NCBI RefSeq assembly: GCF_020731145.1
Contig: NZ_JAJFZN010000001.1
Location: forward strand, 682,001 to 746,000
Direction: 5' to 3'
DNA: 64,000 nt
Source: Sneathiella sp. HT1-7
GTDB taxonomy: Bacteria; Pseudomonadota; Alphaproteobacteria; Sneathiellales; Sneathiellaceae
Made by a program: the position numbers and the translations under genes. Under the pieces are notes generated by a model that was not told where the DNA came from, searched no databases, and worked only from the letters and a program-made list of their open reading frames with translations. This document shows, piece by piece, positions 1 to 8,904 of this stretch. Positions within the stretch are counted from its first letter, which is position 1. Each line of letters begins with the position of its first letter.

Positions 1-1164
1 CACAAATGGGCCGAGGAGCAGGGTGCTATCTTCGTTGAGGCGGGCAACTGGCTGCGGGCGCAATGGTTTCCGATAGAAGGGGAAACCCATTGGCGGCAAT
101 CCGTCGACCGGGAGGTGCTGGCGGTGCGAAAATCCGTCGGCATCTGCGATGTGACGACGTTGGGCAAGATCGACGTGCAGGGGGCGGATGCGGCAAAATT
201 CCTCAACCATGTATATTGCAATGGTTTCGCCAAGCTGCCCGTTGGCAAGACACGTTATGGCCTGATGTTGCGCGAGGACGGCATGGCCATGGATGACGGG
301 ACCGCAGCGCGGCTCGCAGAGGATCATTTTGTTGTCACGACGACAACCGCTAATGCAGTTTCCGTCTTCCGTCATATGGAATTTTGCCGCCAATGCCTCT
401 GGCCGGGGCTCGACGTCCAGCTGATCTCGACAACCGAGGCCTGGGCGCAATTTGCCGTTGCCGGACCGAATTCCCGCCAGCTCCTTCAGAAAATAGTCGA
501 CCCGGAGCATGACATTTCGAACGAGGCCTTTACCTATATGGCCTGCGGGGAGATCACTATATGCAGCGGTTTGCGCGCAAGGCTATTCCGGATTTCCTTC
601 TCCGGCGAGCTTGCCTATGAGATTGCCGTGCCGGCGCGCTATGGAGACGCGCTCATCCGCCGGCTGATGGACGTGGGCGAGGAGTTTGATATTGTCCCCT
701 ATGGCACAGAAGCTCTTGGTGTGTTGCGGATCGAGAAGGGGCATGCCGCGGGGAATGAGCTGAACGGCCAGAGCACCGCCGCCATGCTCGGCTTGGGGCG
801 CATGGTTTCGCAAAAGAAAGACAGCATTGGTCGGGTTCTCGCAGGACGCCCGCATCTTATGCGGGAGGATGATTATCGGCTGGTCGGGCTGAGACCAGTA
901 TACGCCGAAGATACAATCCTATCCGGCGCGCATCTCATGAGCGTCGGAGATCCCGCCAATGCGAAGAATGATCAGGGTTGGGTCACCTCTGCCGCCTATT
1001 CGCCGCATATCGGCTCTTCCATTGCTCTCGCCTTTCTTAAAAAAGGGGAGAACCGCCATGGCGAGGTGCTCCGGATCGTGAGTCCGCTCGACAACATGGA
1101 TATTCAGATAACCGTCACTATTCCTCATTTCATCGACCCGGAAGGAGTGCGACTCCGTGTCTGA
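1..1164 (+). CDS. soxA: Sarcosine oxidase alpha subunit, C-terminal part (5' end outside window)
   Basis: The frame is open from the first base, so this is the last 387 residues of a longer gene; heterotetrameric SoxA is normally about 1,000 residues. What remains is the GcvT-like folate-binding domain that passes the methyl-derived carbon of sarcosine to tetrahydrofolate. Visible family motifs are FVEAGNWLRAQWFP near the start, GICDVTTLGKIDVQG, REDGMAMDDGT and AVAGPNSRQLL. The N-terminal FAD/NAD part lies to the left of the window. The stop overlaps the start of soxG by 8 bases, which suggests translational coupling. A dimethylglycine dehydrogenase has a related domain, but the adjacent gamma subunit makes SoxA the better call. 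Confidence 0.9.
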   Translation, partial: HKWAEEQGAIFVEAGNWLRAQWFPIEGETHWRQSVDREVLAVRKSVGICDVTTLGKIDVQGADAAKFLNHVYCNGFAKLPVGKTRYGLMLREDGMAMDDGTAARLAEDHFVVTTTTANAVSVFRHMEFCRQCLWPGLDVQLISTTEAWAQFAVAGPNSRQLLQKIVDPEHDISNEAFTYMACGEITICSGLRARLFRISFSGELAYEIAVPARYGDALIRRLMDVGEEFDIVPYGTEALGVLRIEKGHAAGNELNGQSTAAMLGLGRMVSQKKDSIGRVLAGRPHLMREDDYRLVGLRPVYAEDTILSGAHLMSVGDPANAKNDQGWVTSAAYSPHIGSSIALAFLKKGENRHGEVLRIVSPLDNMDIQITVTIPHFIDPEGVRLRV

Positions 1165-1729
1165 AAATTTGCTTGCTCCATTGACTGCGCTTGGAAAAAC
1201 CGTCCCTGTGATTAAGAAAATCGGCGGGATTACCATCAGCGAAAACCCCGATCTTGCCATCGTTTCTCTGTCTGCCCGTATGGGTACGGAGCAGGACTTA
1301 CAAAACCTTCTCAAGCCATTACTGGGAGCCTGCCTGCCGGGTCCTGGCCAAGCCCAATTCGCTGAAGATATAACGGCCATATGGGTGGGGGTGCATCAGT
1401 GGTTCCTGATGGCATCGCTGTCAGACCATCCTGATTATGCCGACGAGATAAATAATTTCGTCACCGACGCCGCAAGCGTCACAGAGCAGTCCGATGGCTG
1501 GGCCGTTTTCGACATTACAGGCGATAACCTTGTTCCGCTTCTGGAACGGATTTGCAACCTAAATAGCAAAGCAATGTCGTCGGGCGATGCCACGCGATGC
1601 CTAATCGAGCATTTGGGCTGCTTGATTATTTGCCGTGAATCAGTTAGGAATTTCACAATTCTTGGACCACGTTCCTCAGCGGCTTCACTTCATCATACCT
1701 TCGTCACAGCGGCGCATAGTGTTGCCTGA
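1157..1729 (+). CDS. soxG: Sarcosine oxidase gamma subunit
   Basis: A 190-residue protein starting with GTG at 1157, inside the end of soxA. Its size, position directly after soxA and overall pattern (GVHQWFLMA, ITGDNLVPLLERI) fit the gamma subunit of heterotetrameric sarcosine oxidase, a small GcvT-fold-like subunit. The complex oxidises sarcosine to glycine and gives H2O2 plus methylene-THF or formaldehyde. The beta and delta subunits would be expected to the left of the window. This family is poorly conserved, so the call leans on context. Confidence 0.8.
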   Translation: MSENLLAPLTALGKTVPVIKKIGGITISENPDLAIVSLSARMGTEQDLQNLLKPLLGACLPGPGQAQFAEDITAIWVGVHQWFLMASLSDHPDYADEINNFVTDAASVTEQSDGWAVFDITGDNLVPLLERICNLNSKAMSSGDATRCLIEHLGCLIICRESVRNFTILGPRSSAASLHHTFVTAAHSVA

Positions 1730-1758
1730 CGACCGATCTCTCAGGAAAGTAAATACCC

Positions 1759-2643
1759 ATGCAATCATTTGCGCTCACCGTAAAATGCAAATCTACGCGC
1801 GGAATTGTTGCTGCTATTTCCGAATTTCTCGCCGCAAACGGCTGCAATATCACGGACAGCGCCCAATTCGATGATCAGGAAACCGGTAACTTTTTCATGC
1901 GGATCAGCTTCCAGAGCGAAGAGGGAAAGGGCTTGGCTGAACTGACTGGTGAATTTGCAGAGATTGGCGAACGCCTGAGTATGGAATTTAGCTTCCATGA
2001 TGAATCGGAGAAGATGAAAGTCGTAATCATGGTGTCCCGTTTCGGGCACTGCCTCAACGATCTATTATATCGCTGGCGGATCGGCGCGCTACCGATCGAG
2101 ATTGTCGCGGTCATTTCCAATCATTTCGAGTATCAAAAAGTCGTCGTTAATCACGATATCCCCTTCCATCATATCAAGGTGACGAAGGAGAATAAGAAAG
2201 AAGCCGAAGCCCGGCAAATGGCAATAGTCGAGGAAACGGGCGCCGAGCTTATTGTCCTTGCTCGTTACATGCAGGTTCTGTCCGATGAGATGTGCAAGAA
2301 GATGTCCGGTCGGATCATAAATATCCACCATTCCTTCCTGCCAAGCTTCAAGGGCGCCAACCCCTATAAGCAGGCGTTCGAGCGAGGGGTCAAACTGATC
2401 GGGGCAACGTCCCATTATGTGACAGCTGATCTCGACGAAGGTCCAATTATCGAACAGGACACTGTTCGTGTCAGCCATGCGCAAAGTCCGGCAGATTACG
2501 TCAGCCTTGGTCGCGATGTGGAAAGCCAAGTCCTCTCCCGAGCCATTCATGCGCATATTCATCGGCGAGTTTTTATAAACGGCAGCAAGACGGTCGTCTT
2601 TCCAGCAAGCCCGGGAAGCTATGCATCCGAGAGGATGGGATAA
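1759..2643 (+). CDS. purU: Formyltetrahydrofolate deformylase
   Basis: A 294-residue cytoplasmic enzyme that hydrolyses 10-formyl-THF to formate and THF. Residues 1-80 form an ACT-type regulatory domain (ALTVKCKSTRGIVAAISEFL). Residues about 85-285 are the formyltransferase-fold hydrolase domain. The catalytic set is visible: N188 and H190 in INIHHSFLP, and D226 in ATSHYVTADLDEGPII. A Shine-Dalgarno-like AGGAAAG precedes the ATG. It follows soxG by 29 bases. Placing PurU after sarcosine oxidase fits recycling of the one-carbon folates made from sarcosine. Confidence 0.95.
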   Translation: MQSFALTVKCKSTRGIVAAISEFLAANGCNITDSAQFDDQETGNFFMRISFQSEEGKGLAELTGEFAEIGERLSMEFSFHDESEKMKVVIMVSRFGHCLNDLLYRWRIGALPIEIVAVISNHFEYQKVVVNHDIPFHHIKVTKENKKEAEARQMAIVEETGAELIVLARYMQVLSDEMCKKMSGRIINIHHSFLPSFKGANPYKQAFERGVKLIGATSHYVTADLDEGPIIEQDTVRVSHAQSPADYVSLGRDVESQVLSRAIHAHIHRRVFINGSKTVVFPASPGSYASERMG

Positions 2644-2680
2644 GACAGCTCACTTCTGCGCCAAGACATTAGGCCATCAG

Positions 2681-3583
2681 TCAGACATCATAGCGTTCTT
2701 CAAGAATTGCTGCGATTCGCAGAGCAAATCGAGCAGAAGCAACCGGGAGTGTACGCCCTTTTAACTGGCCCAGGAAAAGATTACCGACAGGAATATCCTT
2801 ACTTGAAATTTCTTTCGTAACATAAGGCCGTGCAGGATCGTCTTTCAAGCCGATCGGAATCTGAAAACCAATACATTTTTCCCGCAACACATAATGTCGC
2901 ATAAACTCGAAGGAATCCGTTTCAACAATTGGCGCGGTTGTTCTGGAAAGGCGGTGTGCCGATGCCTCTATCAAATGTCGAATTGCGATATGAGTTGTGG
3001 GCAAGACATGTGGGTAGTCTAAACAATCTCGCAATCGGATCTCATCCGCTCTCGCTAAGGGGTGGTCCGGCGACATTAAAACGGTAACCGGCTGGGGAAT
3101 CGCACAAATCACCTCAAAGTCCACAAGGTGAACAGGCTCGAACACCAAAGCCAAATCACTGGCGAATGTGCTTAGCTCCTCTTCCGCTTGTGCTCTATCC
3201 CTTACATTTACTGAAAAACTGACCCGAGGATGTTCAGTGCGATACCTCGCTATTTCAGCGGGCAGGAAATACGGAAGAAGTGCTTGTGAGCAAGCAATTG
3301 AAATATGTCCCCGGCGCTCCCCTGAAAGATCGGCCACCTGATTCTGGACTCTAGTCAAATCCGAAATTTGACTCCGAATATGCTGTAACACCAGCTCACC
3401 GGCCGGATTCAAGCGGACGCCACGGGGGAGTCGCTCGAATATTTGCGAACCAAATTCTGACTCAAACCGCTGTATCCGCCGATTCAGGGCGGACGCCGTA
3501 ATATTCATATCTTCAGCCGCTTTCCGAATAGAACCTGCTCGGCTCACGGCTTCGATCAAATGAAACGTCTGTAAGTGCTTCAC
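2681..3583 (-). CDS. LysR-family transcriptional regulator
   Basis: A 300-residue regulator with the usual LysR layout. A winged helix-turn-helix spans residues about 1-60 (TFHLIEAVSRAGSIRKAAE, ALNRRIQRFESEFG, LPRGVRLNPAGE). A periplasmic-binding-protein-like effector domain spans about 90-295. It is divergent from the ABC transporter/allophanate hydrolase operon and separated by 143 bases that carry a T-N11-A dyad (3604-3622). This is the standard arrangement for a LysR protein controlling the neighbouring operon and itself. The inducer cannot be told from sequence; an allophanate- or urea-related compound is only an inference from the target operon. Confidence 0.9.
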   Translation of the reverse strand: MKHLQTFHLIEAVSRAGSIRKAAEDMNITASALNRRIQRFESEFGSQIFERLPRGVRLNPAGELVLQHIRSQISDLTRVQNQVADLSGERRGHISIACSQALLPYFLPAEIARYRTEHPRVSFSVNVRDRAQAEEELSTFASDLALVFEPVHLVDFEVICAIPQPVTVLMSPDHPLARADEIRLRDCLDYPHVLPTTHIAIRHLIEASAHRLSRTTAPIVETDSFEFMRHYVLREKCIGFQIPIGLKDDPARPYVTKEISSKDIPVGNLFLGQLKGRTLPVASARFALRIAAILEERYDV

Positions 3584-3603
3584 AATCGCCCCTCATTTTT
3601 AAC

Positions 3604-3622
3604 CGGTGCAAAAAATGCACCG
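3604..3622. promoter_or_regulatory. Probable LysR operator: 7-bp inverted repeat with T-N11-A
   Basis: CGGTGCA and TGCACCG flank five A residues. Within the dyad, T3607 and A3619 give the T-N11-A spacing typical of LysR binding sites. It lies 21 bases upstream of the LysR start codon and 104 bases upstream of the transporter operon, as expected for the regulator's own site. No strong sigma-70 hexamers were found for either direction. Confidence 0.6.
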
Positions 3623-3726
3623 CTTTTGTGAATTTATAGCATTGGAAATACCACGAAGAAAGAGGCACGGTTTAATCCAATACGCAAGAATCCCCATTCG
3701 AGTTTTATGCGCTGAAAGGAATTACG

Positions 3727-5340
3727 ATGACTCTATCAACGTCCAGAAGGAATTTTCTTAAAATGTCAGGTGGGGCGCTGGGTGTGGCCAGCTTACCTTT
3801 CCTGAAGGTATTGCCCGCACAGGCGGCCAGTGGCGATGTCATTGTCGCTGTGACAGGCCAAACAATAAATAGTCTTGATCTGCACCGCAAAGGAACTAAC
3901 AGAGCCAGCTATCAGGTCGCCGTTAATTGCTATGACCGCTTGGTATCCTTTGGAACGAAAGAAGCCCCTGGCGGTGGACTTTCTTACGATTACACTAAAA
4001 TCGAACCAGAACTGGCGGAGAGCTGGAGTGTCTCTGACGACGGATTAAAGCTCACCTTCAAGATTAAGCCGGACGCAACATTCTGGGACGGAACAAAAGT
4101 AACCGCAGCGGATGTCAAATGGTCCTTTGACCGGGCTGTTTCTGTTGGCGGATTTCCGAGTGTACAAATGAAGGCCGGCGGTCTGGTCAAGCCAGAGCAG
4201 TTTGAGGCAATTGATGATGAAACCTTCGTCATTACATTAGAAAAAGCCTCGAAACTCACTTTGCCGGACTTAGCTGTGCCTGTGCCTATTGTAATTAACT
4301 CAAAGGTCGCGAAAGCTCATGCAACGGAGAAAGATCCCTGGGCTACCGAGTATCTTCACAAAACAGCCGCCGGATCTGGTGCCTTTAAGGTTCTGAAGTG
4401 GAACCCCGGAGAACAGCTTGTATACGAACGCAATGACAATTGGGTCGGCGGGCCACTTCCTGCGATTAAACGCGTCATTGTCAGGGAAGTACCTAACCCT
4501 TCCACGCGTCGTGCTCTGATCGAAAAAGGGGACGTCCAGCTATCATTCAACATTCCAAATAAAGATGCAAAGGAGTTAGCGGAAAAACTAGACGTCTATT
4601 CAACGCCGATAGAAAACTGCATGCATTGTGTTGGTCTGAATAATACATTCGAGCCGTTCCAGGACTCCAATGTTCGAAAAGCGGTCGCTTACTCCATTCC
4701 ATATGAAGAAATCTTCCAGACAGCCGCTTATGGTAGAGGGGCCCGCTTATGGGGAGGTCCGGACACGATCGACTCAATCGAGTGGCCGCGCAAATCTCCA
4801 TATTTTACGGATTTGGATAAAGCGAAAGAACTTATGGCCCAATCCGGTTTTGCCGACGGGTTTTCCGTTCCGTTCTCCATCAGCCTTGGGCTGGCGGACT
4901 GGATGGAGCCAACAGCATTGCTAATTCAGGAAAACTTGGAAAAGATTGGTATTTCAACAGAAATTGAGAAGATACCTGGCGCCAACTGGAGAACCGCCGC
5001 GTTGGTTGAGAAGAAGCTCCCGCTTCATCTCGAAAACTTCGGTGGATGGCTTAATACACCCGATTACTATTTCTTCTGGGCGTATAAAAAAGGACATCTA
5101 TTCAATTCCTCAAACTACATGAACCCGGAAATTGAAAGCCTTGTCGACACCACTCTGCATATGCCGATGGATGACCCACAATACGCACCAAAAATTATGC
5201 GTATGTTCGAGATTGCCTTCGAGGACCTTCCGCGTATACCGCTTTGGCAGCCCGCGCTCAATGTCGCAGCTAATGGTGCCAAGGATTACGAATTCTGGTT
5301 CCATCGCCAACTGGATATTCGTCCGTTGAAAGGGGCTTGA
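3727..5340 (+). CDS. ABC transporter substrate-binding protein, peptide/opine/nickel (family 5) type
   Basis: A 537-residue periplasmic solute-binding protein of the DppA/OppA class. The N-terminus is a Tat-type signal peptide: twin arginine at residues 7-8 in TSRRNFLKMSG, a hydrophobic stretch, then a cleavage site near PAQA/AS (about residue 34). Family signatures include PELAESWSVSDDGLKLTFKI, GTKVTAADVKWSFDRAV and GSGAFKVLKWNPGEQLVYERN. AAGGA precedes the ATG. It is the first gene of a five-gene operon ending in allophanate hydrolase, so the ligand may be a small nitrogen compound rather than a peptide; that is inference. Confidence 0.93.
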   Translation: MTLSTSRRNFLKMSGGALGVASLPFLKVLPAQAASGDVIVAVTGQTINSLDLHRKGTNRASYQVAVNCYDRLVSFGTKEAPGGGLSYDYTKIEPELAESWSVSDDGLKLTFKIKPDATFWDGTKVTAADVKWSFDRAVSVGGFPSVQMKAGGLVKPEQFEAIDDETFVITLEKASKLTLPDLAVPVPIVINSKVAKAHATEKDPWATEYLHKTAAGSGAFKVLKWNPGEQLVYERNDNWVGGPLPAIKRVIVREVPNPSTRRALIEKGDVQLSFNIPNKDAKELAEKLDVYSTPIENCMHCVGLNNTFEPFQDSNVRKAVAYSIPYEEIFQTAAYGRGARLWGGPDTIDSIEWPRKSPYFTDLDKAKELMAQSGFADGFSVPFSISLGLADWMEPTALLIQENLEKIGISTEIEKIPGANWRTAALVEKKLPLHLENFGGWLNTPDYYFFWAYKKGHLFNSSNYMNPEIESLVDTTLHMPMDDPQYAPKIMRMFEIAFEDLPRIPLWQPALNVAANGAKDYEFWFHRQLDIRPLKGA

Positions 5341-5343
5341 TTT

Positions 5344-6369
5344 ATGTCTCCTCGTTTGCGCGCCATTCTCCTTCGGCTCGTTCAGGCTATTCCTGTTGTC
5401 ATTGGAGTGGTTGTCATCAGCTTTGTGTTGACGCGCGCACTTCCCGGGGATCCTGCAGTCTATTTCGCAGGAGCGGCCGCAGACGAGGAGTCAATTGCCC
5501 AAATCAGAACATCAATGGGTCTGGATAAACCCCTGCCTATTCAGTTCCTACAATATGTCGCAGATTTGTTGCAGGGTGACTTCGGTCAATCCGTATACAG
5601 TGGACAGCCGGTCGCAGAAGACCTGGCGAACCGGCTTCCAGCTTCATTGGAACTTACCCTGACCGCGTTGATCCTCTCTTGCGCCATCGCCATTCCAATC
5701 GGCGTACTTGCCGCCAAGAACCCTGGATCATTTGTCGATCAATTGTGCCGAATATTGGTAACCGCCGGTGTATCCCTGCCCACATTTTTTACAGGGATAC
5801 TACTCATCTATGTTTTCTATTACCTCCTTGGATTGGCCCCGTCTCCTCTTGGGCGGTTGGATTTCTTATATATCGAACCAGACAACGTGACGGGATTCTA
5901 TTTAATTGACGCGTTGATTGCCGGGGACTGGGAAACCTGGTTTGCCTCCCTCAAGCAACTTATCCTTCCCGCAATCACACTGGCTCTTTTCACTCTGGCG
6001 CCAATTGCACGAATGACACGTGCCGCCATGCTGAGTGCCCTGTCATCAGATTTCATTCGGACAGCAAGAGCAGCCGGGTTAAGTGACCACAAAGTTACAT
6101 ACGGATATGCCTTCCGGAATGCGCTTCTTCCGATCATTACCACGTTAGGGATGGTCTTCTCATTCTCCCTCGGTGCGAATGTATTGGTAGAAAAAGTCTT
6201 TGCATGGCCCGGCATTGGATCTTACGCCGTTGAGGCTCTCGTCGTTTCGGATTACGCCGCCGTTCAAGGATTTGTTCTTGCCATGGCGCTCCTTTTTGTA
6301 ACTCTCAATCTCGTGATCGATTTGACATACAGCGTTATCGATCCCCGTATAGGATTCGACACAAAATGA
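5344..6369 (+). CDS. ABC transporter permease, DppB-like
   Basis: A 341-residue inner-membrane protein with the DppB/OppB layout: an N-terminal helix (IPVVIGVVVISFVLTRALPGDPA), a periplasmic segment and about five further helices. The EAA-type coupling loop is at TARAAGLSDHKVTYGYAFRNALLPI, and VEKVFAWPGIGSYAVEA is a typical DppB motif. It starts three bases after the binding-protein stop and overlaps the next permease by four bases (ATGA), so it is translationally coupled. It would form the translocation pore with the following permease. Confidence 0.94.
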   Translation: MSPRLRAILLRLVQAIPVVIGVVVISFVLTRALPGDPAVYFAGAAADEESIAQIRTSMGLDKPLPIQFLQYVADLLQGDFGQSVYSGQPVAEDLANRLPASLELTLTALILSCAIAIPIGVLAAKNPGSFVDQLCRILVTAGVSLPTFFTGILLIYVFYYLLGLAPSPLGRLDFLYIEPDNVTGFYLIDALIAGDWETWFASLKQLILPAITLALFTLAPIARMTRAAMLSALSSDFIRTARAAGLSDHKVTYGYAFRNALLPIITTLGMVFSFSLGANVLVEKVFAWPGIGSYAVEALVVSDYAAVQGFVLAMALLFVTLNLVIDLTYSVIDPRIGFDTK

Positions 6370-7253
6370 CAGTATTCAGCGGAAATACGGATCCAGGAGC
6401 TGATAATACTTCAAACAGCATTACCCATATCCTTTATATAATGAAGGAAAACCCTGTTACGCTGATCGCCTTTGCCCTGTTCGGCTTCTATGTTCTTTCC
6501 GCTCTCTTCGGACAGCAACTGGTTCCCTATGATCCGCTTGCATCAGATTCAGAAAATGTCCTGCAACCACCCAGCTTACAGCATTGGTTTGGAACCGACC
6601 CGCTAGGCAGGGATGTCTTTAGCCGGGTAATTTCCGCGACCAGGCTGGATCTTCTTATCGCTGTCTCGGCCGTTGCCATTTCATTTGTTGTTGGATCTTT
6701 CCTTGGTAGCGTTGCTGGTTACTGGGGCGGTAAATTAGACATTATCCTGAGTCGCACACTCGATACCATTATGGCCTTCCCCATCTTTGTGCTGGCCATG
6801 GGGATTGTTGCCGCACTCGGAAATACTGTCGAAAATATCGTGTATGCGACCGCCATCATTAATGTCCCTTTCTATGCCCGGCTGGTGCGGGCAGAAGTCA
6901 ACATCCGGCGCAATGCAGGCTTTGTCCAATCAGCAAAACTCTCCGGAAATTCAGATATTCGAATATTGGCACTTCATATTTTCCCCAACACGCTCCCGCC
7001 CATGATGGTCCAGATTTCACTTAATCTGGGATGGGCTATCCTGAATGCTGCCGGGCTGAGCTTTATTGGGTTGGGCGTGCGACCCCCGACCCCCGAATGG
7101 GGCATCATGGTCGCCGAAGGCGCTAATTTCATCGTTTCTGGGGAATGGTGGCTTGCCGTTTTTCCAGGTCTTTGGCTCATGCTGGCAGTCTTCACCTTTA
7201 ATCTACTCGGCGATGGCCTGCGCGATATGGTTGATCCGCGGCAAAGGACCTGA
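6366..7253 (+). CDS. ABC transporter permease, DppC-like
   Basis: A 295-residue inner-membrane protein and the second pore subunit. The DppC signature WFGTDPLGRDVFSRVISATR follows the first membrane segment. The coupling loop (FVQSAKLSGNSDIRILALHIFP) and the C-terminal GVRPPTPEWGIMVAEG are both present. It overlaps the upstream permease by four bases, and its stop is two bases before the ATPase start. Confidence 0.94.
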   Translation: MTVFSGNTDPGADNTSNSITHILYIMKENPVTLIAFALFGFYVLSALFGQQLVPYDPLASDSENVLQPPSLQHWFGTDPLGRDVFSRVISATRLDLLIAVSAVAISFVVGSFLGSVAGYWGGKLDIILSRTLDTIMAFPIFVLAMGIVAALGNTVENIVYATAIINVPFYARLVRAEVNIRRNAGFVQSAKLSGNSDIRILALHIFPNTLPPMMVQISLNLGWAILNAAGLSFIGLGVRPPTPEWGIMVAEGANFIVSGEWWLAVFPGLWLMLAVFTFNLLGDGLRDMVDPRQRT

Positions 7254-7255
7254 TC

Positions 7256-8887
7256 ATGCTGTCAATCAAAGATCTAAATGTATCTTTCAATACCCGGCGG
7301 GGCAGAGTCGATGCTGTCTGCGGTGTCTCTTTGGAAGTTGCAAAAGGACAGATCCTGGGGATTGTCGGTGAATCCGGTTCGGGTAAATCAGTTACGTCAT
7401 ATGCCCTGATGCGTATTCTCGACAGAGGCGGGATTATCCGTCAGGGCGAGATTATCTATAGCGGCATTGATTTACGCAATGCCTCCGAGCAACAAATGAC
7501 GGAAATCCGCGGCCGTGAAATATCGATGATATTTCAAAACCCTCGGGCGGCGCTAAACCCCATAAGGAAGGTCGGACACCAATTAGAAGATGTCCTACGC
7601 CAACATGCCCAAGCCACGCGATACACTGCAAAAGAAAAAGCAATTGAAGCGCTTGAGGCCGTAAAAATCAGAGATGCGGCGGAACGCTACGATGCCTACC
7701 CCTTTGAGCTTTCCGGCGGCATGTGTCAACGTGTCGTTATAGCCATTGCGCTCGCCTGCAACCCTCGCCTTTTGATAGCCGATGAACCGACGACCGGGCT
7801 GGATATCACCACTCAAAAAGCGGTGATGGACCTGGTTCTGGAATTAATCCGCGATCGTGAAATGAGCGCGATCCTGATCACTCATGATCTGGGCTTGGCT
7901 ACAGAATATTGCGACCAAATCTCTGTTATGAAAAACGGGGAAGTTGTTGAAAAAGGGACCCCTCAAAAAATATTTTCGTCGCCAGAGCATCCCTATACCC
8001 AAAAGCTCGTGAAGGCGACACCCTCGAAAGGCAGCTCTATTCGAGATTTGTTACCGGACGGTGGGAATTTACCTTTAGCACCGCGTCAAATCAGTGAATT
8101 TCCTTTACTTGCGGTTCAGGATCTCAAAAAAACCTATAAAGGTAAATCAGGACCGATCGACGCAGTTAATGGGGTCTCCTTCAAAATTTTTGAAGGCCAA
8201 ACCGTTGGTCTAGTCGGAGAATCCGGCTGCGGAAAATCGACGACCTCATCCATGCTGGTGCGACTTCTGGATAGCAGTTCGGGCAGGATATTATTTAATG
8301 GCGACGATCTGACCGAAATTTCTGCCAAAGCTTTCGCGAAGGACCCACGACGCACCGATATCCAGATGGTCTTTCAGGACGCCACCGATAGTCTTAACCC
8401 CCGATTTACCGCACGCCAATCCATAGCAGACCCTCTCAAGCAATTAGTGAAGCTGCGAGGCTCGGCTTTAAATAGTCGAATTGAGGAGCTCGCCGACCTT
8501 GTTGGTCTGCCCATCCATCTCCTCGACCGCTTTCCGCACCAACTCTCCGGAGGGCAGAAAGCGCGTGTGGGCATCGCAAAAGCGATTTCAGTCAATCCGA
8601 AATTCCTAATCCTCGATGAACCAACAGCCGCCCTCGATGTCTCCATTCAGGCTATCGTTCTCAATCTCCTCGCAGATTTGAGAGCAAAGCTTGGAATGAG
8701 TTTCCTCTTTGTCAGTCACGACCTGCAGGTGGTTCGGCTCTTGAGTGACTATGTCATTGTCATGCGGGATGGTGAAATTGTTGAACAGGGTCCTACTGAA
8801 ATTGTCATGGGCCAGCCCTCTTCGGATTATACCCGCACTCTTTTATCCACAGTACCAAAACCACCCAGCGGTTTGACAGCAGCCTAA
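7256..8887 (+). CDS. ABC transporter ATP-binding protein with two fused ATPase domains (DppD-DppF type)
   Basis: A 543-residue cytoplasmic protein carrying both nucleotide-binding domains in one chain. Domain 1 (about 1-255) has Walker A GESGSGKS, signature LSGGMCQRV and Walker B LLIADEPTTGLD. Domain 2 (about 285-535) has GESGCGKS, LSGGQKARV and FLILDEPTAALD. All expected catalytic motifs are present, so both halves look active. The oligopeptide-transporter C-terminal element (EHPYTQKLVKATP) follows domain 1. Such fusions are common in this transporter family. Confidence 0.94.
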   Translation: MLSIKDLNVSFNTRRGRVDAVCGVSLEVAKGQILGIVGESGSGKSVTSYALMRILDRGGIIRQGEIIYSGIDLRNASEQQMTEIRGREISMIFQNPRAALNPIRKVGHQLEDVLRQHAQATRYTAKEKAIEALEAVKIRDAAERYDAYPFELSGGMCQRVVIAIALACNPRLLIADEPTTGLDITTQKAVMDLVLELIRDREMSAILITHDLGLATEYCDQISVMKNGEVVEKGTPQKIFSSPEHPYTQKLVKATPSKGSSIRDLLPDGGNLPLAPRQISEFPLLAVQDLKKTYKGKSGPIDAVNGVSFKIFEGQTVGLVGESGCGKSTTSSMLVRLLDSSSGRILFNGDDLTEISAKAFAKDPRRTDIQMVFQDATDSLNPRFTARQSIADPLKQLVKLRGSALNSRIEELADLVGLPIHLLDRFPHQLSGGQKARVGIAKAISVNPKFLILDEPTAALDVSIQAIVLNLLADLRAKLGMSFLFVSHDLQVVRLLSDYVIVMRDGEIVEQGPTEIVMGQPSSDYTRTLLSTVPKPPSGLTAA

Positions 8888-8904
8888 TTCCCACAGGTAT
8901 TTTC

